Shown piece after piece: positions 1 through 7,055 of a stretch of DNA of 19,187 bases; the stretch's first letter is position 1, and every line of letters starts with the position of its first letter. The stretch comes from JAVJSD01 sp040219575. GTDB taxonomy: Bacteria; Planctomycetota; Planctomycetia; Pirellulales; Pirellulaceae. Below the pieces are notes generated by a model, which was not told where the DNA came from, did no database searches, and saw only the letters and a list, made by a program, of their open reading frames with translations. A program made the position numbers and the translations under genes. Location of the stretch: positions 1 through 19,187 of the forward strand of contig JAVJSD010000111.1 of NCBI GenBank assembly GCA_040219575.1. Direction: 5' to 3'.

Positions 1-140
1 CAAACGAGGCGTCGCTCTTGAGACTGGCCAGCGCCGTGCTCGTCGAAACCAGCGAAGAATGGGAAACCGGAAAAACCTATCTCAAATTCGAAACCAGGTA
101 GCGGCCACCCCACTTTTACAGAAGAGATGTTGCATTATCG
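1..140 (+). mobile_element. Probable right end of an IS256-type insertion sequence
   Basis: The transposase tail ends at 101, and the next 40 bases (ACTTTTACAGAAGAGATG and onward) have the TTTACAGAA-like look of IS256-family terminal inverted repeats. The matching left end is outside the window, so the exact boundary and any target duplication cannot be determined. The end point given is approximate. Confidence 0.35.
3..101 (+). CDS. IS256-family (mutator-type) transposase, C-terminal end only
   Basis: The window opens inside an open frame that encodes 32 residues and stops at TAG 99-101. The tail contains SEEWETGKTYL preceded by a hydrophobic RLASAVLVE stretch, which resembles the last helix and conserved Trp/Tyr-Leu ending of IS256-family DDE transposases. 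These enzymes move insertion sequences through a circular intermediate. The catalytic DDE residues would lie upstream of the window, so whether the gene is intact cannot be judged. The assignment rests on one short conserved tail and is made from memory of the family. Confidence 0.6.
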   Translation, partial: NEASLLRLASAVLVETSEEWETGKTYLKFETR

Positions 141-644
141 CCATCCACCCACCTCCCGAATAACGACAAGGCCCTCTGCTTCGCCCAAGCCCCCGGCAAT
201 CAGCATTGGGGAGGAAGGGATTTCTAGCACAGCAGCAGGGCGATCGCAATCAACGAACGAGCGCCCCCATTGCCGCCCAGCCGCTTGCCGCCAAGCCACG
301 CACCCGCGTTGGGAGGGACGGACCACAAAGAACGGAAGAGCACGAAGGAAGGGAAGCGATGCCTTCGTCCTGAAGGGACGAGATTCCCCAGCCCGGGGTC
401 GCGCAGCGCGCTGGGAGGTCGCCATCCGCGCGAGCGACCTACGCCGAAGGCGTTGCATGTCTCAGACAGCTGAGCGAAGCCGTTTCTGTTTCTCAGCTAT
501 CCGCCGTGCTTCTTGGCATCCGCCCAGTCGACAAGCGACTCCGTGCCGTCCTGCAGGGCCGCTACGCGCTGCGCAACGACATCCCTGTGCCAATCCGGGG
601 CGGCATCCGGAACAGAGGAAAAAACGCTTTTTGGTTCCTGGCGC
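141..644. other. Gene-free stretch between the IS end and the attC-like site
   Basis: The open frames here are Arg/Pro/Ser-rich on both strands, have no recognisable family or good ribosome site, and look like chance frames in GC-rich DNA. The stretch holds a purine-rich run (about 322-358) and the palindromic segment described separately. I see no convincing gene. Confidence 0.5.
369..458. repeat. Degenerate dispersed palindromic repeat
   Basis: The segment runs from CCTGAAGGGACGAGATTCCC to CGCCGAAGGCGTTGCAT. It contains a stem CCCAGC...GCTGGG around a GC-rich core and a small CGCC-GAA-GGCG hairpin. The order (CTGAAGGG, CCCAGCCC, GCGCAGCGC, CGCCGAAGGCGTTGCAT) resembles a repeat I remember as common between genes in planctomycete genomes. 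No second copy lies in this window, so the repeat status rests on recall and on the visible symmetry. Confidence 0.35.
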
Positions 645-704
645 CTTTATTCCCTCAAGGTAACCGGCGCCCGTCAGGGCGTCCGGTTGACCGCCTTGTT
701 AGCC
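645..704 (-). other. attC-like recombination site (R' arm degraded)
   Basis: Read on the minus strand, the site starts with GGCTAAC (R'' core, 704-698), then AAGGCGGTC. A hairpin follows at 688-662 in which AACCGG pairs with CCGGTT and CGCCC pairs with GGGCG around a TGAC loop, with one unpaired A in the left arm. CAAGG...CCTTG can extend the stem. This matches the layout of the short 60-bp integron attC sites: R'', L'' with an extrahelical base, loop, L', R'. The final R' (normally GTT plus four bases) is expected near 655-645 but reads GAATAAA, so this arm seems lost. The hairpin overlaps the stop codon of the upstream gene. Confidence 0.55.
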
Positions 705-1126
705 GCCCCTTCGCCTTCAGAATCCCCGGTGGTAGTACCCACATCTGCATCTTCCGACCCCTCTGCCTCAGCTTGCTCTTCAGGAGGTATTCTGCCCCTG
801 ATTCTTTTGGTGATCGCTGATATGGATTGCCTCGTTCGCCACCAGATAATCCCAAGGAGCAATCCGAGGATATAACCAACAACGACCAGAATCACAAAAA
901 CGGCATGCGTTCTGTCGGATGAGATTGTTGTCGTAAGTAACGAAATGAGGAATGACGTAGCCGTCGTTAGCAGCAGAAGTGAAAAGTTTAAGAACAGTGA
1001 AGATGGACTTCCGTTCTCAAGCGTATTCAACTCGTGCTCTGTGATTTCATAAAGCGACAGGGAATCCACGCGTCCCCTGCGGATTCTGAATGGCTTTTCA
1101 CCACTATGTTCTGTTTGACCAACCAT
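674..1126 (-). CDS. Two-TM membrane protein coupled to a Cas2-like gene
   Basis: The protein is 150 residues long if translation starts at ATG 1126. This ATG overlaps the stop of the upstream gene by one base (TGATG) and is preceded by GAAGAAGAA; an in-frame ATG at 1147 would lie inside the neighbour. After a polar N-terminus with a YEITEHELNTLENGSPSS block there are two hydrophobic segments (about residues 44-62 and 76-96). The second ends in WWRTR, followed by a basic cytosolic stretch and an acidic Gly/Ser/Thr tail. The last residues, NKAVNRTP, are read from the attC-like hairpin, a common effect of cassette ends on reading frames. I recognise a widespread conserved family but no function. 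The tight coupling suggests the two proteins act together. Confidence 0.75.
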   Translation of the reverse strand: MVGQTEHSGEKPFRIRRGRVDSLSLYEITEHELNTLENGSPSSLFLNFSLLLLTTATSFLISLLTTTISSDRTHAVFVILVVVGYILGLLLGIIWWRTRQSISAITKRIRGRIPPEEQAEAEGSEDADVGTTTGDSEGEGAANKAVNRTP

Positions 1127-1389
1127 CAGAGGTTCTTCTTCAGCCACTGGTTCTTACAGATTACATTTCGCCAGGCTCCCTCTGTGCCCGATCGAACTAC
1201 AAACAGACGGCTGCCTGATGGTAAGTACTGACCTAAGTCATCACGAATTTCCTTGGCCTTCCAGTCAGTTACTACTGCCCATGTGGACTCAGTGATATGT
1301 GCCCAAGTTCCAAAATCCTTGATGGCCTGATGTAAGTCTGCATATGACCCACCTTCAGCCATGTCGTATGATATTATGTAACAAGGCAT
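1126..1389 (-). CDS. Cas2-fold (SinR/VapD-like) small protein
   Basis: The 87-residue protein begins MPCYIISYDM, a first beta strand ending in Tyr-Asp as in Cas2, VapD and the proteins annotated as SinR family. It continues with a helix (YADLHQAIKDFGTWAHI), the STWAVVTDW strand, a second helix (AKEIRDDLGQYL), a SRLFVVRSG strand and a closing QWLKKNL. Length and order fit a single ferredoxin-like Cas2 domain. Cas2 and VapD relatives can be metal-dependent nucleases, and the Asp after the first strand that they use is present at residue 9; activity is not proven by this. No cas1 gene or CRISPR array is visible, so this is not a CRISPR adaptation gene. ATG 1389 follows GAAGAGA at good spacing. 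It forms an operon with the two-TM protein. Confidence 0.75.
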   Translation of the reverse strand: MPCYIISYDMAEGGSYADLHQAIKDFGTWAHITESTWAVVTDWKAKEIRDDLGQYLPSGSRLFVVRSGTEGAWRNVICKNQWLKKNL

Positions 1390-1430
1390 CTATACGGTCT
1401 CTTCATTGATGCTCGGTTCTATTGTGCATT

Positions 1431-1440
1431 GGCGGCTAAC
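1431..1440 (-). other. Cassette boundary core (GTTAGCCGCC)
   Basis: On the minus strand GTTAGCCGCC lies 42 bases before the Cas2-like start. It is the exact reverse complement of GGCGGCTAAC at 707-698, at the other end of the two-gene block. In integron cassettes the bases at the cassette start complement those at its R'' site, because the two pair in the circular form. A full attC arm partner upstream (1441-1587) could not be recognised. Confidence 0.4.
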
Positions 1441-1587
1441 CAGTTTATGCGGAGTTTCTTCAACGACAGAGCCAAGCGTGAATTCCGCGCGGGCGGCTTT
1501 CAATCCCTGCAAGACGCGGACAATCACCGAACGACTACGTGCTCCGGCGGACACTGGAGCTTCTCTGGAAAAAGCGTGTCCCCTGCC

Positions 1588-2967
1588 CTAAGTTGATGAC
1601 GGATCGGTGGTTTGTGCCGCGATTTCCCCTGGCGCGGACCGTTCGTCTTCCACTCGTTCGCTGGCCACTTCGGCATTCGCACTGGCTTCATTTGCGTCTG
1701 ATGGCTGCGCATCATCATCGCCGTTGGCTGGCGCGGGGATTTCGGGGAGTTCCCGCAGCTTTCGCATGGTATTTACAAACTTCAAGCTATCTTTCACGAC
1801 TTCAGCTTCAAATTCGGCATACGTCAGCTGATAGTCCTGCTCGACAATAGCTTCAATTGCTTTAGCGGTGCTGCGGAGCTCTCTTATCACTTGCTCAATG
1901 TGCTCGCTGTATCTCTCACGAGCAACAGTGAGAAGCACCGTCGCGACAATGAAAACAATCAGCACAAACGCAACAAGCTCAAGATAGCAGAGCAACTGCG
2001 ACCACGCATCTGTCGGTGCAATTGCCGATATTCCGGCAGTCATCAAGGTACTGAAACTGAATCCCAGAAAGTCAAGAAAGCCTAGCTCGGTTGACGGTGA
2101 AAAGCTCTGCGGTGAAATCGTGAACAGGCCATAGTACTCGAATGAAAAGACAACCACCGTGTAAACAATTGTTATTAAGAGCGTTGAAATGAAGTAAACA
2201 TCAAGCTTCCTGCTTGCCGCGACTCGCCTCAGTTGTACCGCAAGCGCCAAGAGCGAGGAATTGCAAAGATACGCCAAAAAAAGATTCGACTTATACTTTT
2301 TAGAATACTCTTCACTATCGGGGTCAAGCGAGTGAATGCTCTTGAAATCCGTACCGAAGAGCCGGTCTTCCATAAGCGACCAGCTCTTTCGAACAAGTCC
2401 AGCAAGATCCGTGAAGACAGTCGATGGTCTGAATGCTCGGTGAAACGTAAGTGCGAAATGCCGCAACAAGAATAATAGAAGCAGTGACATTGAAATGATG
2501 ACGACATACGCGTTATCAAATACAGCAATTGAGAATGCTGACAGAATTGCTATCGTTGTCCATAGAAATGTCTTTCGAAATGTTACGATGAGGCTATGGA
2601 GAGCAGGGGCGAATGCTATGGCGATGGCCCAATGTCGAAATGCGACGCGTGGCATGTGCCAGAAGAGCACGACTAAGGGATACAGTAGAACATACAGAAC
2701 GCTTCGACGGAACCACGATCGTCGCAATAAGACACACAGGATGGCAATTGCGGCGAGAATCGCGAAAAACCTGTAATTCAAGAGCCACAGATAGTCAGGC
2801 GCTAATTGACCAAGTAGATGCACGTCAAAATCGTATACAAACACCTTCGTGAGAAATGCTATCCAAAGGGCAATGGCTATGCACTCGCGCAGCCACCACA
2901 CTGGGCGGGCAAGCGGCTTTCGGGTCGGGCGAGGCGTGCTCGAGTCTTCTTCAGCTGTTCGTTGCAT
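1588..2967 (-). CDS. Polytopic channel-like membrane protein with an atypical pore loop
   Basis: The protein has 459 residues from ATG 2967; an open frame extends to 3138 but its extra N-terminus is low-complexity and Arg-rich. A polar start is followed by six hydrophobic segments, a cytosolic stretch (about residues 190-235), then a pair of TMs flanking a pore-like loop FSFSTLMTAGISAIAP near residue 340, and a final TM. The C-terminal half has the two-TM-plus-P-loop shape of the Ion_trans_2 potassium-channel family, including the conserved Pro after the loop. The expected GYGD filter reads GISA. The tail is a charged helix and then a low-complexity Asp/Glu/Ala/Ser region. Codon use is AT-richer than in the chromosomal genes. 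It could be an ion channel of other selectivity or a membrane sensor or effector; the name is tentative. Confidence 0.7.
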   Translation of the reverse strand: MQRTAEEDSSTPRPTRKPLARPVWWLRECIAIALWIAFLTKVFVYDFDVHLLGQLAPDYLWLLNYRFFAILAAIAILCVLLRRSWFRRSVLYVLLYPLVVLFWHMPRVAFRHWAIAIAFAPALHSLIVTFRKTFLWTTIAILSAFSIAVFDNAYVVIISMSLLLLFLLRHFALTFHRAFRPSTVFTDLAGLVRKSWSLMEDRLFGTDFKSIHSLDPDSEEYSKKYKSNLFLAYLCNSSLLALAVQLRRVAASRKLDVYFISTLLITIVYTVVVFSFEYYGLFTISPQSFSPSTELGFLDFLGFSFSTLMTAGISAIAPTDAWSQLLCYLELVAFVLIVFIVATVLLTVARERYSEHIEQVIRELRSTAKAIEAIVEQDYQLTYAEFEAEVVKDSLKFVNTMRKLRELPEIPAPANGDDDAQPSDANEASANAEVASERVEDERSAPGEIAAQTTDPSST

Positions 2968-3209
2968 TGGTGCTAACCGCAACGGTCTGCGGATGATCGC
3001 GGCGGTGAAATCGACTGTTCGCCAATCACACTCTCTAATTAAGGTGCTTCGTATGGACTTGCCATTTCTTGCAGGCCATTCTTGGCGCGTACCACCAATC
3101 GCCCAACGTGAGGCGGGTGTAGTCGACCATTCGACCATTGTGGACCGATATCGTCAACGAACTCTCGGTCCGTTTCACGGTTTCGACGTCATCGACTACA
3201 GCAATGAAT
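2968..3209. other. Gap upstream of the channel gene
   Basis: A 63-codon minus-strand frame crosses this gap but begins inside the terminator of the next gene and resembles no family I know. The rest is presumably the leader of the channel gene. I see no clear promoter. Confidence 0.4.
2969..2977 (-). other. Second cassette-boundary-like core upstream of the channel gene
   Basis: On the minus strand GGTTAGCACCAATGCA runs into the channel-gene start codon. It closely matches GGTTAGCCGCCAATGCA at the boundary before the Cas2-like gene. Both fit a GTTAGC core followed by CCAATGCA. No matching R'' (GGTGCTAAC) was found downstream of the channel gene. Confidence 0.3.
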
Positions 3210-3241
3210 AAAAAAACGCCGCACATGGCTGTGCGGCGTTT
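3210..3241 (-). terminator. Rho-independent terminator of the DUF1501 gene
   Basis: A perfect 12-bp inverted repeat (AAACGCCGCACA / TGTGCGGCGTTT) encloses a four-base loop. On the minus strand it is followed by a run of seven T. It lies about 35 bases after the DUF1501 stop. Confidence 0.9.
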
Positions 3242-3276
3242 GGGTGGGTTTCAATTGGTAGGGGCGAACTGGGGAA

Positions 3277-4557
3277 TTAGACCAACTCGGCGACCGGCTC
3301 GCGCATGTCGAGCAGGTACTGCGGGCGGCCGTTGGGGTCTTTGATTTGGGCCGTTGTGGTGTCGATGCCGAGCGTGTGGTAGAGCGTGGCGTGGACCTCC
3401 TGGTAGTCGATCGGGCGATCCTGCGCGTACTCGGCGTACTTGGTGCTGGCGCCGATCATCTGGCCCGTCTTCAGGCCGCCGCCGGCGAGGAAGGCGTGGC
3501 TCAGCCGCGGCCAGTGGTCGCGGCCGCCGCGGGTGTTGACGCGCGGCGTGCGGCCGAACTCGCCCCACACCACCACCGTCACGTCCTGCAGCATGTCGTT
3601 GCGCTCCAGGTCGGTCAGCAGCGTGCTGAGGCCGTGGTCCATCGTCGGCAGGTTGCGGCTCTTGAGGTTGGTGAAGTTGTTGCTGTGCGTGTCCCAACCG
3701 CCCCACATGCCCTGCATCGTGATCACGCGCACGCCGCATTGGATCAGCCGGCGGGCGACCAGCAGGTTCGAGTTGGTCTTGCCGTACTCGCGCACGATCT
3801 CGGGATCCTCGGTGCCCAGGTCCATGGCGTCGGCCACCTTGCCCGAGGTGACCATGTCGTAGGCCTGCTGGGTGTAGCTGTCGAGGGCCTCCATCTTGCC
3901 GGAGGCGTCGAGGTCGCGGCGGATGCCGTCGAGCGAGGTGAGCAGATTGGTGCGGCCCGAGAGGCGGTCGACCGTCATGCCGCGGTCCATGCGGAGGACG
4001 TTCTTGGCGTCGTTCGGCGAGAACGGGCTGTAGACCGGTCCCAGGTAGCCGGGGCTGCCGCCGTTGTACGAAACGAAGGCGGGCGCGCCGCCCTGGCTGC
4101 CCTGCAGTTTGGTGACGACGCTGCCGATCGAGGGCCGGCCGCCGACGTTGACCAGGCTGCGGGTGTTGTAGCCGGTGTGCGTCTGGAAGTTGCTGTGGCC
4201 CGCGTTGCTGCCGACCAGCGAGCGGATGACGGCGAACTTGTCGGCCATCTTGGCGAGCTTGGGCAGGTGCTCGCAGATCTGCATGCCGGCGACGTTGGTG
4301 TTGATGGGGTTGAACTCGCCGCGGAACTCGACCGGGGCGTTGGGCTTGAGGTCGTAGATGTCCTGGTGCGAGGGACCGCCGCCGAGGTGGATGTTGATCA
4401 GGGCCCGGTTGGAGTTGCGGATGCCGGCCGCGGCTTCGGCCTCGTACAGGTTGGCCAGGGTGAGGCCGGCGAAACCGAAGGCGCCCAGTTGAATGAAACC
4501 GCGCCGCGTGACGCCGTCACAGGTCCGATGTTTGTTGGCCAGTTTGATGTTCAACAT
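3277..4557 (-). CDS. DUF1501 family protein (sulfatase-like, Tat-exported)
   Basis: The protein has 426 residues. A twin-arginine signal, TRRGFIQLGAFGFAGL, spans about residues 17-32, so export in folded form is likely. The mature part carries DUF1501 hallmarks: LGGGPSHQDIYDLKP near residue 60, GHSNFQTHTGYNTRS, GGWDTHSNNF, GEFGRTPRVN (from residue 332) and GRDHWP. The family is distantly related to alkaline phosphatases and sulfatases and is greatly expanded in planctomycetes; its substrate is unknown. It usually sits beside a DUF1549/DUF1553 (PSD1) cytochrome-like gene, but none is here, and the gene is alone between a terminator and a long gap. ATG 4557 has GGAGAGG seven bases upstream. Confidence 0.93.
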   Translation of the reverse strand: MLNIKLANKHRTCDGVTRRGFIQLGAFGFAGLTLANLYEAEAAAGIRNSNRALINIHLGGGPSHQDIYDLKPNAPVEFRGEFNPINTNVAGMQICEHLPKLAKMADKFAVIRSLVGSNAGHSNFQTHTGYNTRSLVNVGGRPSIGSVVTKLQGSQGGAPAFVSYNGGSPGYLGPVYSPFSPNDAKNVLRMDRGMTVDRLSGRTNLLTSLDGIRRDLDASGKMEALDSYTQQAYDMVTSGKVADAMDLGTEDPEIVREYGKTNSNLLVARRLIQCGVRVITMQGMWGGWDTHSNNFTNLKSRNLPTMDHGLSTLLTDLERNDMLQDVTVVVWGEFGRTPRVNTRGGRDHWPRLSHAFLAGGGLKTGQMIGASTKYAEYAQDRPIDYQEVHATLYHTLGIDTTTAQIKDPNGRPQYLLDMREPVAELV

Positions 4558-4890
4558 GATTTCACCTCTCCGGTTGTGGTGGGAACGTCCTGTATTCGCG
4601 CCGCGGCGGCGATTCTTTCCTGATTGGGCCGACGCGAAAAGGGACCTCGCGTCGGTAGATATCGCCCTTTTAACACATTGCGGATGGACAAATCAACGAA
4701 TTTTGATGTTATTTCGGCCGATGTGGCGGAATTGGTTCTTTCGAGGGGATTGGCGAGGAAAAGTGCGGAAAATGGGGCGCCGTTGTTTGTATGGCGGTGA
4801 GACGGCGGGGCGTTACGGGCGAAGGGCAGGGGGGCGGGGAGCACTGGCACCTCCTCGATGGTCATAGGTTCTGGAATGCCGACCGGTGTT

Positions 4891-4990
4891 CACGGCCGGG
4901 GGCGGCCATGCTACTTGCGGCGCAGGGCCACGGCCGAGGGCGGCCATGCTCCGTGCGGGACGGATTCACGCCCGGGGGCGGCCATGCTAC
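4891..4990. repeat. Three 24-bp repeats at exact 38-bp spacing
   Basis: Units at 4891-4914, 4929-4952 and 4967-4990 share CACGGCCGGGGGCGGCCATG followed by CTAC, with at most two changes per unit. The two 14-base spacers differ from each other. GGCC...GGCC inside each unit can pair. The spacers are far too short for a CRISPR array. I recall similar CATGGCCGCCCTCGGCCGTG repeats in planctomycete gene gaps. Confidence 0.75.
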
Positions 4991-5003
4991 GGCGCTACGG
5001 CGT

Positions 5004-5200
5004 GCGCGCCAAAAGCGCGTGAAAAGCGCGTCAACGGCACGCCTGGCGCGCGGGGCTTTTCGTAGGATGAACTTGGAGGAGCGATTTCGTGGCTGGCGAA
5101 AGCGGTCGCGAGGCGCGGTGAAGGTGGTGAGTTCACCGCGCCAATTCACCGCAAACGGCCGACAGGTCGGGGGTCGTGGTGAATTGGCGGCCGATTCACC
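5004..5200. repeat. Two-copy intergenic module, copy 1
   Basis: The module starts with GCGCGCCAAAAGCGCG (5004-5019), then GCGCGTCAA, then TAGGATGA (5063-5070). After that comes a cluster of GGTGAA/TTCACC words in both orientations, including CCAATTCACC (5141-5150) and GGTGAATTGG (5178-5187). The same words in the same order recur at 18708-18915, with the same 59 bases between the first word and TAGGATGA. Here the module ends about 60 bases before the oxidoreductase gene, so a regulatory role is possible. Confidence 0.55.
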
Positions 5201-5257
5201 ACCGCTGAAGAGGCCGCGCTGGGGGAACGCCGCAACGGGGGGTTTAGGAGTGATTCA

Positions 5258-6253
5258 ATGCGCGTGGTGGTGATTGGCGGGGGATCGATCGGCGAGCGGC
5301 ACGTGCGCTGCTTTCAGCAGACGCGGCGGGTGGACGTGGCGCTGTGCGAGATCGATGCGGCGCTGCGAGAACGCGTGGCGCAGGCGTACCGACTGCGCGA
5401 GACGTTTGGCGACGTGGACGAGGCGGTCGAGCGCGGCTTCCAGGCGGCGGTGATTTGCACGCCGGCCCATTTGCATGTGGCGCTGGCGAGAAAGTTCGTC
5501 GCGGCGGGGACGCACGTGCTTATCGAAAAGCCGCTGAGCGTGTCGCTCGAGGGCGTGGCGGAGTTGGCGGCGGCGGCCAGCGAGGCGAATCTCGTCGCCG
5601 CCGTGGCGTATGTGTATCGGGCGCATCCGGCGTTGGCGGCGATGCGGGAGGCGATTCAGTCGGGGCGATTCGGACGCCCGCTGCATGCGACCGTCGTCGC
5701 TGGGCAAAACTTTCCGCACTATCGGCCGGCGTATCGCCAGTCGTACTACACCGATCACGCGACGGGCGGCGGAGCGGTGCAGGATGCGCTGACGCACCTG
5801 GTCGACGCCGTGCAATGGCTCGTCGGGCCGATCGATCGGCTGGCGGCCGACGCGGCGCATCAAAAGCTGGAAGGCGTGACGGTGGAGGACACTGTGGGCG
5901 TGATCGCACGGCATGGCGACGTGCCGGCCGTGTACAGCCTGAATCAATTCCAACCGCCGAACGAGACGACGATCACCGTGGCCTGCGAGCACGGCGCGGC
6001 GCGGTTCGAATATCATCGGCGGCGGTGGCGGTGGATGACGCATCCGGAGTCGCCGTGGCAGGACGAGCCGTGCGAACCGCTCGAGCGCGACACGCTGTTT
6101 CAGATGCAGGCCGCGCGTTTCCTCGACGCCATCGAGCACGGCGCTCCGCCGCTCTGTTCACTGGCGGAAGGGTGGCTGGCGCTGCGGGCGAACCTCGCTA
6201 TCCTGCGGTCGGTGCAAAGCAACTCCTGGCAGTCGACGGAGCCCCTCTCATGA
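5258..6253 (+). CDS. Gfo/Idh/MocA family NAD(P)-dependent oxidoreductase
   Basis: The 331-residue protein starts with a Rossmann motif, GGGSIGERH (residues 7-15). EKP at residues 90-92 holds the family's catalytic-region Lys. The C-terminal sheet domain has GGGAVQD...H with Asp176 and His180, the usual metal-free sugar-binding pair. The family oxidises or reduces sugars, inositols and nucleotide sugars with a bound nicotinamide; the exact substrate cannot be read from sequence. The start ATG has TAGGAG seven bases upstream. It overlaps the following SDR gene by ATGA, so the two are translationally coupled and probably work on successive steps of one sugar pathway. Confidence 0.93.
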   Translation: MRVVVIGGGSIGERHVRCFQQTRRVDVALCEIDAALRERVAQAYRLRETFGDVDEAVERGFQAAVICTPAHLHVALARKFVAAGTHVLIEKPLSVSLEGVAELAAAASEANLVAAVAYVYRAHPALAAMREAIQSGRFGRPLHATVVAGQNFPHYRPAYRQSYYTDHATGGGAVQDALTHLVDAVQWLVGPIDRLAADAAHQKLEGVTVEDTVGVIARHGDVPAVYSLNQFQPPNETTITVACEHGAARFEYHRRRWRWMTHPESPWQDEPCEPLERDTLFQMQAARFLDAIEHGAPPLCSLAEGWLALRANLAILRSVQSNSWQSTEPLS

Positions 6254-7044
6254 CCGAACCGACCGTCCAACAACTGTTCGACCTGACCGGCCGCAGCGCG
6301 CTGGTCACCGGCGGCGCGGGCCATCTCGGCTCGGCGATGTGCCATGCGCTGGCCGAGGCCGGGGCGCGGGTGTTCGTGGCCAGTCGCGACGCGCAGCGCG
6401 GCGAAGAGACGGCTCGGCAGTTGCCGCGCTACGAGGAACTGCGGCACCACGGCGTGCAGCTGGATCATCTCGACGAGGCGTCGCTGGCCCGCGGCTTCGA
6501 CACGGCGGCGGATCAGTCGGGCGGGCTCGACATCCTGGTGAACAACGGACAGGAAGTGATGTTCGACGATTGGTCGACCGTCGATTACGACGGCTTCACC
6601 CGACAGTTGGCCAACGCCACCGGCTACTTTCTGCTGGCGCGGCGGCTGCGCAATCACGCCGTCTCGCGACAGATGCCGGCCGCGGTGGTGATGCTGGGTT
6701 CGATGTATGGGCTGGTTGGCTCGTATCCGGAGGTATACGAGGACGTGTCCAGCGCCAGCCCGGTGGCGTATCACGCGCTGAAGGGGGGCGTGATTCAGAT
6801 GACGCGGCACCTGGCGGTGTACTGGGCGAAGGACGGCGTGCGGGTGAACTGTCTCAGCCCGGGTCCGTTTCCCTCGCCGCATGCACCGCGCGAGTTGGTG
6901 GAGCGATTGGAGCCGCGAATTCCCTTGGGGCGGATCGGCGAGCCGCGGGACCTGAAGGCGGCGGTGGTGTTTCTGGCGTCGCAGGCTTCGAATTACATGA
7001 CGGGGCACAATCTGGTCGTCGACGGCGGGTGGACGGCTTGGTAG
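6250..7044 (+). CDS. Short-chain dehydrogenase/reductase (SDR)
   Basis: The 264-residue classical SDR shows TGGAGHLG at 20-27 for NAD(P) binding, a variant NNG at 98-100 (usually NNAG), Asn122, Ser151, Tyr174 and Lys178 (YHALK), and the closing GHNLVVDGGWTAW. All four catalytic residues are present. The stretch from GSMYGLVGSYPEVYEDV to SPVAYHALKGG, with its insert before the catalytic Tyr, resembles SDRs found in nucleotide-sugar and flagellin-modification gene sets, but that comparison is from memory. The start overlaps the preceding oxidoreductase stop (ATGA). Likely role: cytoplasmic sugar or polyol dehydrogenase acting with that oxidoreductase. Confidence 0.93.
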   Translation: MTEPTVQQLFDLTGRSALVTGGAGHLGSAMCHALAEAGARVFVASRDAQRGEETARQLPRYEELRHHGVQLDHLDEASLARGFDTAADQSGGLDILVNNGQEVMFDDWSTVDYDGFTRQLANATGYFLLARRLRNHAVSRQMPAAVVMLGSMYGLVGSYPEVYEDVSSASPVAYHALKGGVIQMTRHLAVYWAKDGVRVNCLSPGPFPSPHAPRELVERLEPRIPLGRIGEPRDLKAAVVFLASQASNYMTGHNLVVDGGWTAW

Positions 7045-7055
7045 TTTTCAAACAA

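Larger units (their letters stand above)
4558..5257. other. 700-bp gap between divergent genes, repeat-rich
   Basis: The DUF1501 side (about 4620-4770) is AT-richer and should hold that gene's promoter, although no strong -10/-35 pair stands out. The other half is very GC-rich and holds the 38-bp periodic repeat (4891-4990) and the two-copy module (5004-5200), which ends close to the oxidoreductase start. Open frames here look accidental. Confidence 0.5.

Noticed and set aside
127..663. 178-codon plus-strand frame after the IS end
   Set aside because: Arg/Pro-rich low-complexity product, no ribosome site, and it runs through a palindromic repeat and into the attC-like hairpin.
3035..3226. 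63-codon minus-strand frame upstream of the channel gene
   Set aside because: It starts inside the DUF1501 terminator, has no ribosome site and resembles no known protein.
3346..4623. 425-codon plus-strand frame opposite the DUF1501 gene
   Set aside because: Val/Ala/Gly-rich shadow of a gene with clear family motifs, Tat signal, ribosome site and terminator.
4891..4990. CRISPR array
   Set aside because: Only three units with 14-bp spacers and imperfect repeats; CRISPR spacers are normally 25-40 bp, and the Cas2-like gene is 3.5 kb away without cas1.
5344..7044. Long plus-strand frame that appears to fuse an Arg/Gly-rich region to the SDR
   Set aside because: The first 300 codons are an out-of-frame reading of the oxidoreductase gene; the SDR has its own coupled start at 6250.
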